DNA of 64,000 nucleotides from Streptomyces sp. NBC_01224 (lineage in GTDB: Bacteria > Actinomycetota > Actinomycetes > Streptomycetales > Streptomycetaceae), in NCBI RefSeq assembly GCF_036002945.1, contig NZ_CP108529.1, positions 3,720,001 to 3,784,000 on the forward strand, in the 5' to 3' direction. The notes beneath the pieces were generated by a model. It was not told where the DNA came from, did no database searches, and was given only the letters and a program-made list of their open reading frames with translations. Shown one piece after another: positions 1-6,706 of the stretch; the stretch's first letter is position 1; each line of letters opens with the position of its first letter. Both the position numbers and the translations under genes were made by a program.

Positions 1-69
1 CTCGGGGCCCGGGTTCTCGGAGGGGAGGTTCTGCTCATCGATGCGGATCAGCGACATGAAGCGGGGCAT
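1..69 (-). CDS. YciI-like (YCII-related) protein, N-terminal fragment
   Basis: Only the first 23 codons are in the window; the gene continues off the left edge. The peptide begins MPRFMSLIRIDEQN, which resembles the opening beta strand of the YCII/DGPF family of small actinobacterial proteins, often found near ECF sigma factors. A GGAG ribosome-binding site lies a few bases upstream of the ATG at 67-69. The enzyme activity of this family is poorly known, and the fragment is too short to exclude another ferredoxin-like fold. Confidence 0.6.
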   Translation of the reverse strand, partial: MPRFMSLIRIDEQNLPSENPGPE

Positions 70-89
70 GGTGACTCCTCGGTCGGAAG

Positions 90-108
90 GGCGGGGTCCT
101 TCCCCGCC
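90..108 (-). terminator. Short GC hairpin after the MFS gene
   Basis: GGCGGGG and CCCCGCC arms (7 bp, perfect) enclose a 5-base loop directly after the stop codon of the efflux gene at 111. There is no U tract, as is usual in high-GC actinobacteria. It also lies in the leader of the YciI-like gene. Confidence 0.5.
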
Positions 109-110
109 TC

Positions 111-1595
111 TCACCCTTGCGTCGAACGGGAGGCGGCCGGATCGACAGCTCCACCGGAATTCTTCTGAGAATCTTCCGGAACGGCCACCGGGGCAGCCAC
201 CGGAGCGGTCCGTTCCAGTGCCGGGAGAAGCACCAGGGCCGCCAGCGCCGCCGCCGCGAGCAGCCCCGCGCAGACCCAGAACGCCGCCGCGTACCCCGCC
301 GCCAGATCGGCCGGCCGGTCACCGTCGCCGGTGACCCGGGCGGCGACGGTGACCAGGACCGCGAGCCCCAGCGAGCCGCCGACCTGGCGGGCACTGTTCA
401 GCAGCCCGGAGGCCATCCCCGTCTCGTCGGACGCGACGTCGGTCGTGGCCGCGGTGCCGAGCGGTACGAAGCACATCCCGATGCCGGTGCTGCAGACCAG
501 GGACGGGCCGAGGACCGAGTACAGGAAGCTGCCGTCCGCCTGCGCCGTCGCCGCGAACCCGGCGAGGCCGAGCGCGGCAAGACCACCGCCCGCCGCCAGC
601 AGCCGCCGGGTGCCGAGCGCCGCGATCGTACGGGTGGCGACGAGCGAGCCCGCGACGACGCCCACCGAGAACGGCACAAACGCGGCACCGGCGGCGGTCG
701 GCCCGTAACCGAGCACCTGCTGCATGTAGAGCGAGGCGAAGTAGAACGCGGCGAACTGCCCCGAGCTCAGCAGCAGGCAGAAGAGATTCGCGGTCAGGAC
801 CGGCCTCCCCTTCAGCAGACCGAGACGCAGCAGTGGAGTCCCGGCCCGCAGCTCGACAGCGGCGAAGGCGACCAGCAGGAGCACGGCGGCACCGAGCGTG
901 CTCAGCGTCTGTGCCGACCCCCATGGGTGGCTCGATGTGCGTACGAGCCCGAGGACCAGCAGGGCTGCACCGGCGGTTGCCAGCAGCGCTCCGGCCACAT
1001 CGAGCCGGGCGCCGGTCCGGGCGGGACGGCTCTCCAGCCCGGAGCGTACGGCTCCCACCAGCGCGAACACCACGATCGGCACATTCACCAGCATCACCGC
1101 ACGCCAGCTCGCCGCATCGGTGAGCACCCCGCCGGCGAGCACGCCCACCGCTCCGCCCGCCGCACCCGCCATGCCCCACAGCCCCAGGGCACGGGAGCGG
1201 GCGGGCCCGGCCGGGAAGGCGATGGCGATCAGGGCGAAGGCGACCGGGGCGAGCGCGGCCGCGCCGATCCCCTGCACCGCCCGTGCGGCGATCAGCCCAC
1301 CGGGCGACCATGCGAGTCCCCCGGCCAGGCTCGCCACGCCGAAGAGCACCAGGCCCGCCGTCAGGACCCGGCCGCTGCCGATCAGGTCGGCGAGACGCCC
1401 GCCGAGCATCAACAGCCCGCCGAACGCCAGCGCATAGGCGTTCACCACCCAGAGGAGCCCCTCCGGGGTGAAGCCGAGATCGCGGCGCATGTCCGGCAGC
1501 GCGACGTTCACCACGGACATGTCCAACGCCACCATGAACTGCACGATGAGAGCCACCATCAGCAGCCAACGCACTTGTCGTGACTGGTCGTTCAC
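111..1595 (-). CDS. DHA2-type MFS multidrug efflux transporter
   Basis: This is a 494-residue, very hydrophobic protein with the hallmarks of the 14-helix DHA2 (EmrB/QacA) drug:proton antiporters. ALDMSVVNVALP lies in the first membrane segment, GGRLADLIGSGRV forms the loop 2-3 motif A, and GIGAAALAP follows. It should sit in the cytoplasmic membrane and expel toxic compounds using the proton gradient. The GTG start at 1595 follows a GGGGAAG ribosome-binding site. It is divergent from a TetR regulator, with a perfect palindrome between them, so drug-inducible derepression is likely. The substrate cannot be predicted. Confidence 0.88.
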   Translation of the reverse strand: MNDQSRQVRWLLMVALIVQFMVALDMSVVNVALPDMRRDLGFTPEGLLWVVNAYALAFGGLLMLGGRLADLIGSGRVLTAGLVLFGVASLAGGLAWSPGGLIAARAVQGIGAAALAPVAFALIAIAFPAGPARSRALGLWGMAGAAGGAVGVLAGGVLTDAASWRAVMLVNVPIVVFALVGAVRSGLESRPARTGARLDVAGALLATAGAALLVLGLVRTSSHPWGSAQTLSTLGAAVLLLVAFAAVELRAGTPLLRLGLLKGRPVLTANLFCLLLSSGQFAAFYFASLYMQQVLGYGPTAAGAAFVPFSVGVVAGSLVATRTIAALGTRRLLAAGGGLAALGLAGFAATAQADGSFLYSVLGPSLVCSTGIGMCFVPLGTAATTDVASDETGMASGLLNSARQVGGSLGLAVLVTVAARVTGDGDRPADLAAGYAAAFWVCAGLLAAAALAALVLLPALERTAPVAAPVAVPEDSQKNSGGAVDPAASRSTQG

Positions 1596-1634
1596 GACTT
1601 CCCCTTCCCTCGCGGTCGCTCGGTCGAGCCATTA

Positions 1635-1648
1635 CTATACGCGTATAG
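1635..1648. promoter_or_regulatory. Palindromic operator for the TetR-like regulator
   Basis: CTATACGCGTATAG is a perfect 14-bp palindrome in the 114-bp divergent region, 40 bp from the pump start and 62 bp from the regulator start. It is AT-rich against its surroundings and contains TATAC-like -10 elements on both strands. Bound repressor would therefore block both promoters. Assignment as the TetR site is inferred from position and symmetry. Confidence 0.7.
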
Positions 1649-1709
1649 AAATTAGCTGCGAGGGGATCGGGGAAGAGGCGGACGCGTTGGAACGGGAGAC
1701 AATGCCCGG

Positions 1710-2417
1710 GTGTCAGGGACAGAAAAGGCATCAGGAACAGCGAAGAAGCAGACGGCGGCGAAACGGTCCGTCGGGCGGCCGCGCAGGCTCGACCCGGACG
1801 CGATGGTCGCCGTCGCGCGCCGCATCATCGAGGAAGAGGGCCTGGACGCCCTGAGCATGCGGCGGGTGGCGAAGGAGCTCGGCTCCACGCCGATGGCGCT
1901 GTACCACTATGTGCAGGACAAGGACGAGCTGCTGATGCTCACCCTGTCGGGCACCGCGGCCGCCTTCCCGCGCCCCGAACTGCCCGAGGACCCGCGCGAG
2001 CGGCTGCTCGCGGTGGCGGTGCACATGCACGGCATACTGGCGCAAATCCCCTGGGTGCTGGACATCCTGGCGCTGGGCGAGCTCACCGACAAGAACGCGC
2101 TGTGGATGGTCGAGGAGATCATCGGCTCCGCGCTCGCCTGCGGTCTCTCCCCCGCCCAGGCGGTACGCGCGTACCGGACGATCTGGAGTTACGTCTACGG
2201 CGACCTGGTCTTCCGCAGGGCGGCCGAGCGCCGCGCGGAGAACCCGCCGGGCAGGCGGTACTTCCCCGAGATGATCAACGAGGAGGACGCGGCCGCGCTG
2301 CCCCGGCTGACGGAGGTCAGGGACCGGTGGCGCGAGTACGCAGCCGACTACGAAGTGGCGGAGGAACTCGACGCGATCATCGAGGGGCTGATCAGCCGAG
2401 GAACTTCCCGGGGCTAG
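1710..2417 (+). CDS. TetR/AcrR family transcriptional regulator
   Basis: This is a 235-residue repressor. After a basic, low-complexity N-terminus (AKKQTAAKRSVGRPRRLD) comes a TetR helix-turn-helix at about residues 30-75, with the recognition region STPMALYHYVQDKDELL. The C-terminal helical ligand domain resembles the tetracycline-repressor C-terminal family. The GTG start at 1710 is the first in-frame start. Divergent orientation from the DHA2 pump and the shared palindrome argue for local control of the pump and autoregulation. The effector is unknown. Confidence 0.88.
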   Translation: MSGTEKASGTAKKQTAAKRSVGRPRRLDPDAMVAVARRIIEEEGLDALSMRRVAKELGSTPMALYHYVQDKDELLMLTLSGTAAAFPRPELPEDPRERLLAVAVHMHGILAQIPWVLDILALGELTDKNALWMVEEIIGSALACGLSPAQAVRAYRTIWSYVYGDLVFRRAAERRAENPPGRRYFPEMINEEDAAALPRLTEVRDRWREYAADYEVAEELDAIIEGLISRGTSRG

Positions 2418-2468
2418 GGTTTCCCCGGGGCCGGGGACTTCCCGGGGGCTGGAGATTCCCCCGGACTC
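2401..2468. repeat. Four degenerate 16-18-bp tandem units after the TetR gene
   Basis: Four successive units at 2401, 2418, 2435 and 2453 share a TTCCCCGGGG-like core. The first unit carries the TetR stop codon. Each core is itself nearly palindromic, so the array may act as a terminator between the convergent TetR and tsaD-cluster genes. Confidence 0.55.
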
Positions 2469-2479
2469 TGCGGCTCGAC

Positions 2480-2764
2480 TCAGCCGAGGGACCCGACGGC
2501 CCCCACGGACTCGAAACGCCAGCGGTGCACCGGACGAGTGATCAGCTCGGGGTCCGGTTCGGGGAGCTCGGGCAGCTCGTCGCCGTACGCCCCCTCCCAC
2601 CAGGTGATGACCAGGACCCGGTCCTGCGGGGCGCGCAGCAGCTCGCGGCGCAGTGGCTCGCGGGCCAGCTCGGCCGACCGGGCGCGCGCCCACTCCAGGA
2701 GTTCGGAACCCCTGCCGTCGACGGCGCGGGCCTCCCACATCAGCGCAACGGTCGTACCGCTCAT
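2480..2764 (-). CDS. Conserved hypothetical protein, possibly ABM-like
   Basis: A 94-residue protein starting MSGTTVALMWEARAVDGRG. Its ATG overlaps the tsaD stop codon (ATGA, 2761-2764), so it is probably translated by coupling as the last gene of the tsaB-rimI-tsaD operon. Alternating hydrophobic strands with a helix (LLEWARARSAEL) and VLVITWWE suggest a small ferredoxin-like fold, as in antibiotic-biosynthesis monooxygenase-domain proteins. That fold guess is weak and no catalytic residues can be identified. Confidence 0.7.
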   Translation of the reverse strand: MSGTTVALMWEARAVDGRGSELLEWARARSAELAREPLRRELLRAPQDRVLVITWWEGAYGDELPELPEPDPELITRPVHRWRFESVGAVGSLG

Positions 2765-3861
2765 GAGTAGAGGTTGTCCTTGCTGATCTCGTGCACATGG
2801 TCGTGGTCGTGCGCGTGGGCACCGGGAACGTGGGTGTCGGTCACCGGCAGCGACGAGTCCGCGGACAGCTCCAGGTCCGACGCCGGCCTGCCCCGGGCCA
2901 CCATCTCCGCGCCCAGCGCCGCGACCATCGCCCCGTTGTCCGTGCACAGCCCCGGCCGCGGCACCCGCAGCCGGATGCCGGCCCGCTCGCACCGTTCCTC
3001 GGCCAGCGCCCGCAGCCGTGAGTTGGCCGCGACACCGCCGCCGATCATCAGGTGGTCGACGCCCTCGTCCTTGCAGGCCCGGACGGCCTTTCGGGTGAGC
3101 ACATCCACCACGGCCTCCTGGAAGGACGCGGCCACATCCCGTACCGGCACCTCTTCGCCCGCCGCGCGCTTGGCCTCGATCCAGCGGGCCACCGAGGTCT
3201 TCAGACCGGAGAAGGAGAAGTCGTACGCGGGGTCGCGCGAGCCGCTCAGACCGCGCGGGAACGCGATCGCCTTCGGGTCGCCCTCCTTCGCCAGCCGGTC
3301 GATGACCGGACCGCCGGGGAAGCCGAGGTCCAGCACCCGGGCGATCTTGTCGAAGGCCTCGCCCGCCGCGTCGTCGATGGTCGCGCCCAGCGGCCGTACG
3401 TCATTGGTGATGTCCGGCGCGAGCAGCAGCGAGGAGTGGCCGCCGCTGACCAGCAGCGCCATCGTCGGCTCGGGCAGCGGGCCGTGCTCCAGCTGGTCGA
3501 CGCAGATGTGGGAGGCGAGGTGGTTGACCCCGTAGAGCGGCTTGTTCAGCGCGTACGCGTACGCCTTCGCCGCCGAGACACCGACGAGCAGCGCGCCCGC
3601 GAGCCCGGGACCCGCGGTGACGGAGATGCCGTCGAGGTCGCGGGCGCTGATCCCGGCGTCCTTCAGGGCGCGCTCGATGGTGGGGACCATCGCCTCCAGG
3701 TGCGCGCGGGAGGCGATCTCGGGGACGACGCCGCCGAAGCGGGCGTGCGTGTCGACGCTGGACGCGACGGCGTCGGCGAGCAGCGTCGTACCGCGGACGA
3801 TGCCGACGCCGGTCTCGTCGCAGGAGGTCTCGATGCCGAGTACGAGCGGTTCGTCAGCCAT
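2761..3861 (-). CDS. tsaD: tRNA N6-adenosine threonylcarbamoyltransferase TsaD
   Basis: TsaD (Gcp/Kae1) transfers the threonylcarbamoyl group to A37 of ANN-decoding tRNAs, working with TsaB and TsaE. The 366-residue product begins MADEPLVLGIETSCDETGVGIV, the ASKHA start of this family. It carries the metal-binding HLASH at about residues 114-118, plus SGGHSSLLL and the late GGGVAANSRLR motif. The start overlaps the rimI stop by one base (TGATG). The last 28 residues are unusual: a histidine/aspartate-rich tail containing HVPGAHAHDHDHVHE that lies outside the conserved fold. Confidence 0.95.
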   Translation of the reverse strand: MADEPLVLGIETSCDETGVGIVRGTTLLADAVASSVDTHARFGGVVPEIASRAHLEAMVPTIERALKDAGISARDLDGISVTAGPGLAGALLVGVSAAKAYAYALNKPLYGVNHLASHICVDQLEHGPLPEPTMALLVSGGHSSLLLAPDITNDVRPLGATIDDAAGEAFDKIARVLDLGFPGGPVIDRLAKEGDPKAIAFPRGLSGSRDPAYDFSFSGLKTSVARWIEAKRAAGEEVPVRDVAASFQEAVVDVLTRKAVRACKDEGVDHLMIGGGVAANSRLRALAEERCERAGIRLRVPRPGLCTDNGAMVAALGAEMVARGRPASDLELSADSSLPVTDTHVPGAHAHDHDHVHEISKDNLYS

Positions 3862-4382
3862 CAGTCAGTCTCTGTTTCCTGTACGAGCTCTTGTACGTGA
3901 TCGTGTTCGTGTACGTGGAGGCGCATGACGAGTGCGTCGATGTTGCCCGGCTGGTAGTAGCCGCGTCGGAAGCCGATCGGTTCGAAGCCGAAGCGTTCGT
4001 ACAGCTTCTGCGCCCGGGTGTTGTCGACGCGGACTTCGAGCAGCACCTCGGCGCACTCGAAGGCCGTGGCATGCTTCAGCAGATCGTTGAGGAGTTCGGA
4101 GCCGAGGCCGCCGCCCCAGTGGTCGCGGGTGACACCGATCGTCTGCACATCGGCGAGGTCACCGGCCGCGGCGAGCCCTGCGTAGCCGACGACCCGGCCG
4201 GTGACGGGGTCCTCGGCGACGACGTAGCGGCGGGTGGCCTGCGGGCCGCGGGAGTGCGCCAGCTCGGACCAGAACATGCCGGCCGACCAGGCGTCGTCCG
4301 GAAACAGCTCGTGTTCGAGCTCCAGCACCGGATCGATGTCCCACCAGCGCATCTCGCGCAGTACGGCAGTCGTGGTCGTCAC
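3861..4382 (-). CDS. rimI: Ribosomal-protein-alanine N-acetyltransferase RimI
   Basis: A GNAT acetyltransferase of 173 residues from a GTG start that overlaps the tsaB stop (GTGA, 4379-4382). The acetyl-CoA-binding region is IGVTRDHWGGGLGSELLNDLL, and EVRVDNTRAQKLYERFGF is the typical RimI C-terminal motif. RimI acetylates the N-terminal alanine of S18 in E. coli. Actinobacterial homologues next to tsaB/tsaD may have broader targets. The C-terminus ends in a His/Glu-rich tail (LHVHEHDHVQELVQETETD) that echoes the tail of the neighbouring TsaD. Confidence 0.9.
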   Translation of the reverse strand: MTTTTAVLREMRWWDIDPVLELEHELFPDDAWSAGMFWSELAHSRGPQATRRYVVAEDPVTGRVVGYAGLAAAGDLADVQTIGVTRDHWGGGLGSELLNDLLKHATAFECAEVLLEVRVDNTRAQKLYERFGFEPIGFRRGYYQPGNIDALVMRLHVHEHDHVQELVQETETD

Positions 4383-5041
4383 TTCGGGGTGACCACCTTG
4401 TAGTTCTTCGGGACCTGGGCGTCGGGCCTGCGGAGGTAGAGCGGCTGCGGCGGCAGCAGCTCCGCGCCCGCGGCGAGACGTTCGGCGGCGAGGGCTGCCA
4501 GCGCACCCGCGGAGACGTGCTCGGGGCCCCGGGCGTCCGGGAACGCCTCGGGGTAGAGCACCGCGCCCGCCCCGACGACGGGAAGTCCGGCGAGCTGCTC
4601 GGCGATGTCGGCGGGCCGGTCGACAGCGGGCTCCGTGGCACGCGTACGGAAGTCGTCGTACCTCGCCCAGTAGACCTCCTTGCGGCGGGCGTCCGTCGCG
4701 ACGGCGAACGGGCCTTCCTGGCCGCCCTGCCCGGCGGCGTACGCGAGACCGTCCAGGGTGCACAGCCCGTGCACGGGTACGGAGAGCGCGGAGCCAAAGG
4801 TCGCGGCCGTGACCAGGCCGACCCGCAGCCCGGTGTACGGTCCGGGCCCGACGCCCACGACCACGTCGGTCACGGCGTCGAGTTTCACCCCGGCCTCGGC
4901 GAGGACCCGGTCGACGGCGGGCAGCAGCAGCTCCCCGTGCCTTCGGGCGTCGACCCGACCGGACTCGGCGACGACGGAGGTCCCGTCGTGAAGGGCGACG
5001 GTGACGGCGGGGGTGGCGGTATCCACGGCGAGCAAGAGCAC
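4379..5041 (-). CDS. tsaB: tRNA t6A synthesis dimerization protein TsaB
   Basis: A 220-residue ASKHA-fold protein beginning MLLLAVDTATPAVTVALHDG, with the family motif GVGPGPYTGLRVG and then HGLCTLDGLAY. TsaB pairs with TsaD and, with TsaE, supports t6A formation; it is not itself the catalytic subunit. It is the first gene of a tightly overlapped operon tsaB-rimI-tsaD-hypothetical, while tsaE lies about 1.1 kb upstream on the same strand, separated by a plus-strand gene and a small ORF. Confidence 0.92.
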   Translation of the reverse strand: MLLLAVDTATPAVTVALHDGTSVVAESGRVDARRHGELLLPAVDRVLAEAGVKLDAVTDVVVGVGPGPYTGLRVGLVTAATFGSALSVPVHGLCTLDGLAYAAGQGGQEGPFAVATDARRKEVYWARYDDFRTRATEPAVDRPADIAEQLAGLPVVGAGAVLYPEAFPDARGPEHVSAGALAALAAERLAAGAELLPPQPLYLRRPDAQVPKNYKVVTPK

Positions 5042-5186
5042 GCAAACAGCCTACGGCTCCTCCGACCGGGCACGGCGTCCCGTACGGCGTCCTGGTACGA
5101 CCGGCCCCGGCTGCTACCGTCACCGTGTACACGCGGGTACGACGTAAACGCTTGTAGTACATACGGAAGCGAAAGGGGCGCGCACG

Positions 5187-5753
5187 GTGGCTAGGGGCAG
5201 CTCGGGAATCGTGGCCGGGCTCACTGTGGCGGCTCTCGCCGCGGTCGGTTTCCTGGCCTACCAGGCATCGGCGAACGCCCCCGACACCGTCGCCGCCCCC
5301 AAGCCGAAGGCTTCCAGCAGCGCCCCCGCCGCCGGCCACGACAAGCCGAAGGCCAAGAAGCCTCCGGCCGCGCTCCCTGCCGTCTCCGGTTCCGGGAAGC
5401 GTGTGGTGTACGCCCTGGAGGACCGTCAGGTGTGGCTCGTCGACGAGGCCGGGAAGGTGACCCGGACCTTCGAGGTCATGCCGAGCACGCTGAGTCCGCA
5501 GCCCGGCACGTACCAGGTGGTTACGCCGCGACAGGGGCCGGCCACCAGGGGCTCGGACGGCGTGACGATCGAGCACGTGGTGCGGTTCGCGATGGCGGAC
5601 GGCGTGGCCGTGGGATTCAGCGCGGCAGTGGACGGCTCGATGGAGAGCCCGGACCCGTCGCTGAAGACGGGCGGCGTGCGAATGTCCCGGGCCGACGGGG
5701 ATGCGATGTGGAAGTTCGCGACGGTGCGCACGAAGGTCGTCGTCCTCCCGTAG
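5187..5753 (+). CDS. Membrane-anchored YkuD-like protein lacking the catalytic Cys
   Basis: The 188-residue product has an N-terminal membrane segment (residues about 7-28), a Lys/Pro/Ala-rich linker (35-65) and an extracytoplasmic domain. That domain follows the YkuD L,D-transpeptidase pattern: RVVYALEDRQVWLVD opening strands and TGGVRMSRADGDAMW (161-175) in place of the usual S-x-G-C-[IV]-R-[ML]-x-x-x-D-A. The nucleophilic Cys is replaced by Gly163, and the usual HGT strand reads FSAAVDG. It is therefore probably a non-catalytic peptidoglycan-binding or regulatory relative. GTG start with GAAAGGGG upstream. It stands alone on the plus strand between tsaB and a small ORF. Confidence 0.75.
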   Translation: MARGSSGIVAGLTVAALAAVGFLAYQASANAPDTVAAPKPKASSSAPAAGHDKPKAKKPPAALPAVSGSGKRVVYALEDRQVWLVDEAGKVTRTFEVMPSTLSPQPGTYQVVTPRQGPATRGSDGVTIEHVVRFAMADGVAVGFSAAVDGSMESPDPSLKTGGVRMSRADGDAMWKFATVRTKVVVLP

Positions 5754-5844
5754 CCGGCAGGCCACGGTGTCCTCGGTCGCCGGGACAGGCTTGAAATTCC
5801 ACCCACACGGTTTGCGTACCCAGCACCGCGTGCCGCCCATCCGT

Positions 5845-6027
5845 TCAGCCTGCCCGGCGCTCCAGGGCGGACTCGGCGTGGTCGGCGTCGGAGGGCGGGG
5901 CAACGGCCGGGGCCCGGTCCGTGGACGGCGGTGGCGGCGTCGAGACCGCCGTGGCCGCAGCGCAAGCCGCCAGCAGGTCTCTCATCGATGGCGGCGGCGG
6001 CACTTCACGTTCGGCGGGCGTCGTCAT
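5845..6027 (-). CDS. Small Pro/Ala-rich protein of unknown function
   Basis: A 60-residue ORF beginning MTTPAEREVPPPPSMRDLLAACAAATAVSTPPPP. A strong AGGAGG ribosome-binding site sits 6 bases before the ATG, and an 18-bp palindrome lies 32 bp upstream, so this is probably a real gene. A short amphipathic segment with one Cys (MRDLLAACAAA) is flanked by proline runs. There is no signal peptide or known domain. The function is unknown. Confidence 0.6.
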   Translation of the reverse strand: MTTPAEREVPPPPSMRDLLAACAAATAVSTPPPPSTDRAPAVAPPSDADHAESALERRAG

Positions 6028-6058
6028 GGATGCCTCCTGAGGCTCCGATGGAAGGCGT

Positions 6059-6076
6059 GGTTAGGTAGACCTAACC
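6059..6076. promoter_or_regulatory. Iron-box-like perfect palindrome
   Basis: GGTTAGGTAGACCTAACC has 8-bp perfect arms around AG. The TTAGGT and ACCTAA half-sites match the outer hexamers of DtxR/IdeR/DmdR boxes, but only 2 bp separate them instead of the 7 bp expected. It may be a related operator rather than a canonical iron box. Its position, 32 bp upstream of the small ORF start, fits promoter control. Confidence 0.5.
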
Positions 6077-6157
6077 CGCTCTCGCCATCCATGTGACCAC
6101 GCCCGCCCCGCCCGGCGCAACAATTTGCCGACACACTGTCGGAAAGCACACCCGTGC

Positions 6158-6706
6158 TCAGCCCTCCAGCGTCTCTCGCGCCCCCCGCAGCCCCGCCCAG
6201 CGCGCCCCGATCCCCACCAGCGTCACCGAGCGCCGTTCATCGTCCGTGTCGCCGACCGCGCGGTGGATCAGCACCTGCAGCCGGTCCTCCGACAGTTCCT
6301 CGACCTTGCCGTCGCCCCATTCCACGACCACCACCGACTCCGGCAGCGACACATCGAGGTCCAGGTCCTCCATCTCGTCCAGCCCGCCGCCGAGGCGGTA
6401 CGCGTCGACGTGGACCAGCGCGGGACCGCCGGTCAGCGACGGGTGGACGCGAGCGATCACGAAGGTGGGAGAGGTGACGGCGCCGCGCACCCCGAGGCCC
6501 TCGCCGAGCCCACGGGTGAGCGTCGTCTTTCCGGCGCCGAGCTCACCGGTGAGCATCACGAGGTCGCCGGGGCGCAGTACACCCGCGATCCGGCGGCCGA
6601 GGGCCTGCATCTGTTCGGGGGACTCGACGGCGAGGCTCACGGTGACGGTGCCCGGCGCGGCGCCCTCGTCCACCTCAGCCGCCAGGCTGTTGTGCGGTGC
6701 TTCCAT
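6158..6706 (-). CDS. tsaE: tRNA t6A synthesis ATPase TsaE
   Basis: A P-loop ATPase with Walker A GELGAGKTTLTRGLGEGLG, the family motif SPTFVIARVHPSL, HVDAYRL, and the switch VEWGDGKVEE. TsaE binds the TsaB-TsaD complex and is required for multiple turnovers of t6A synthesis. From the ATG at 6704-6706 it is 182 residues; an in-frame TTG nine bases upstream is an alternative start. The gene overlaps the 3' end of the preceding hydrolase gene by about 32 bases, so the two are co-transcribed and likely coupled. Confidence 0.93.
   Translation of the reverse strand: MEAPHNSLAAEVDEGAAPGTVTVSLAVESPEQMQALGRRIAGVLRPGDLVMLTGELGAGKTTLTRGLGEGLGVRGAVTSPTFVIARVHPSLTGGPALVHVDAYRLGGGLDEMEDLDLDVSLPESVVVVEWGDGKVEELSEDRLQVLIHRAVGDTDDERRSVTLVGIGARWAGLRGARETLEG

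Noticed and set aside
6059..6076. Canonical DmdR/IdeR iron box
   Set aside because: Half-sites match, but the spacing is 2 instead of 7 bp, so it is reported only as iron-box-like.
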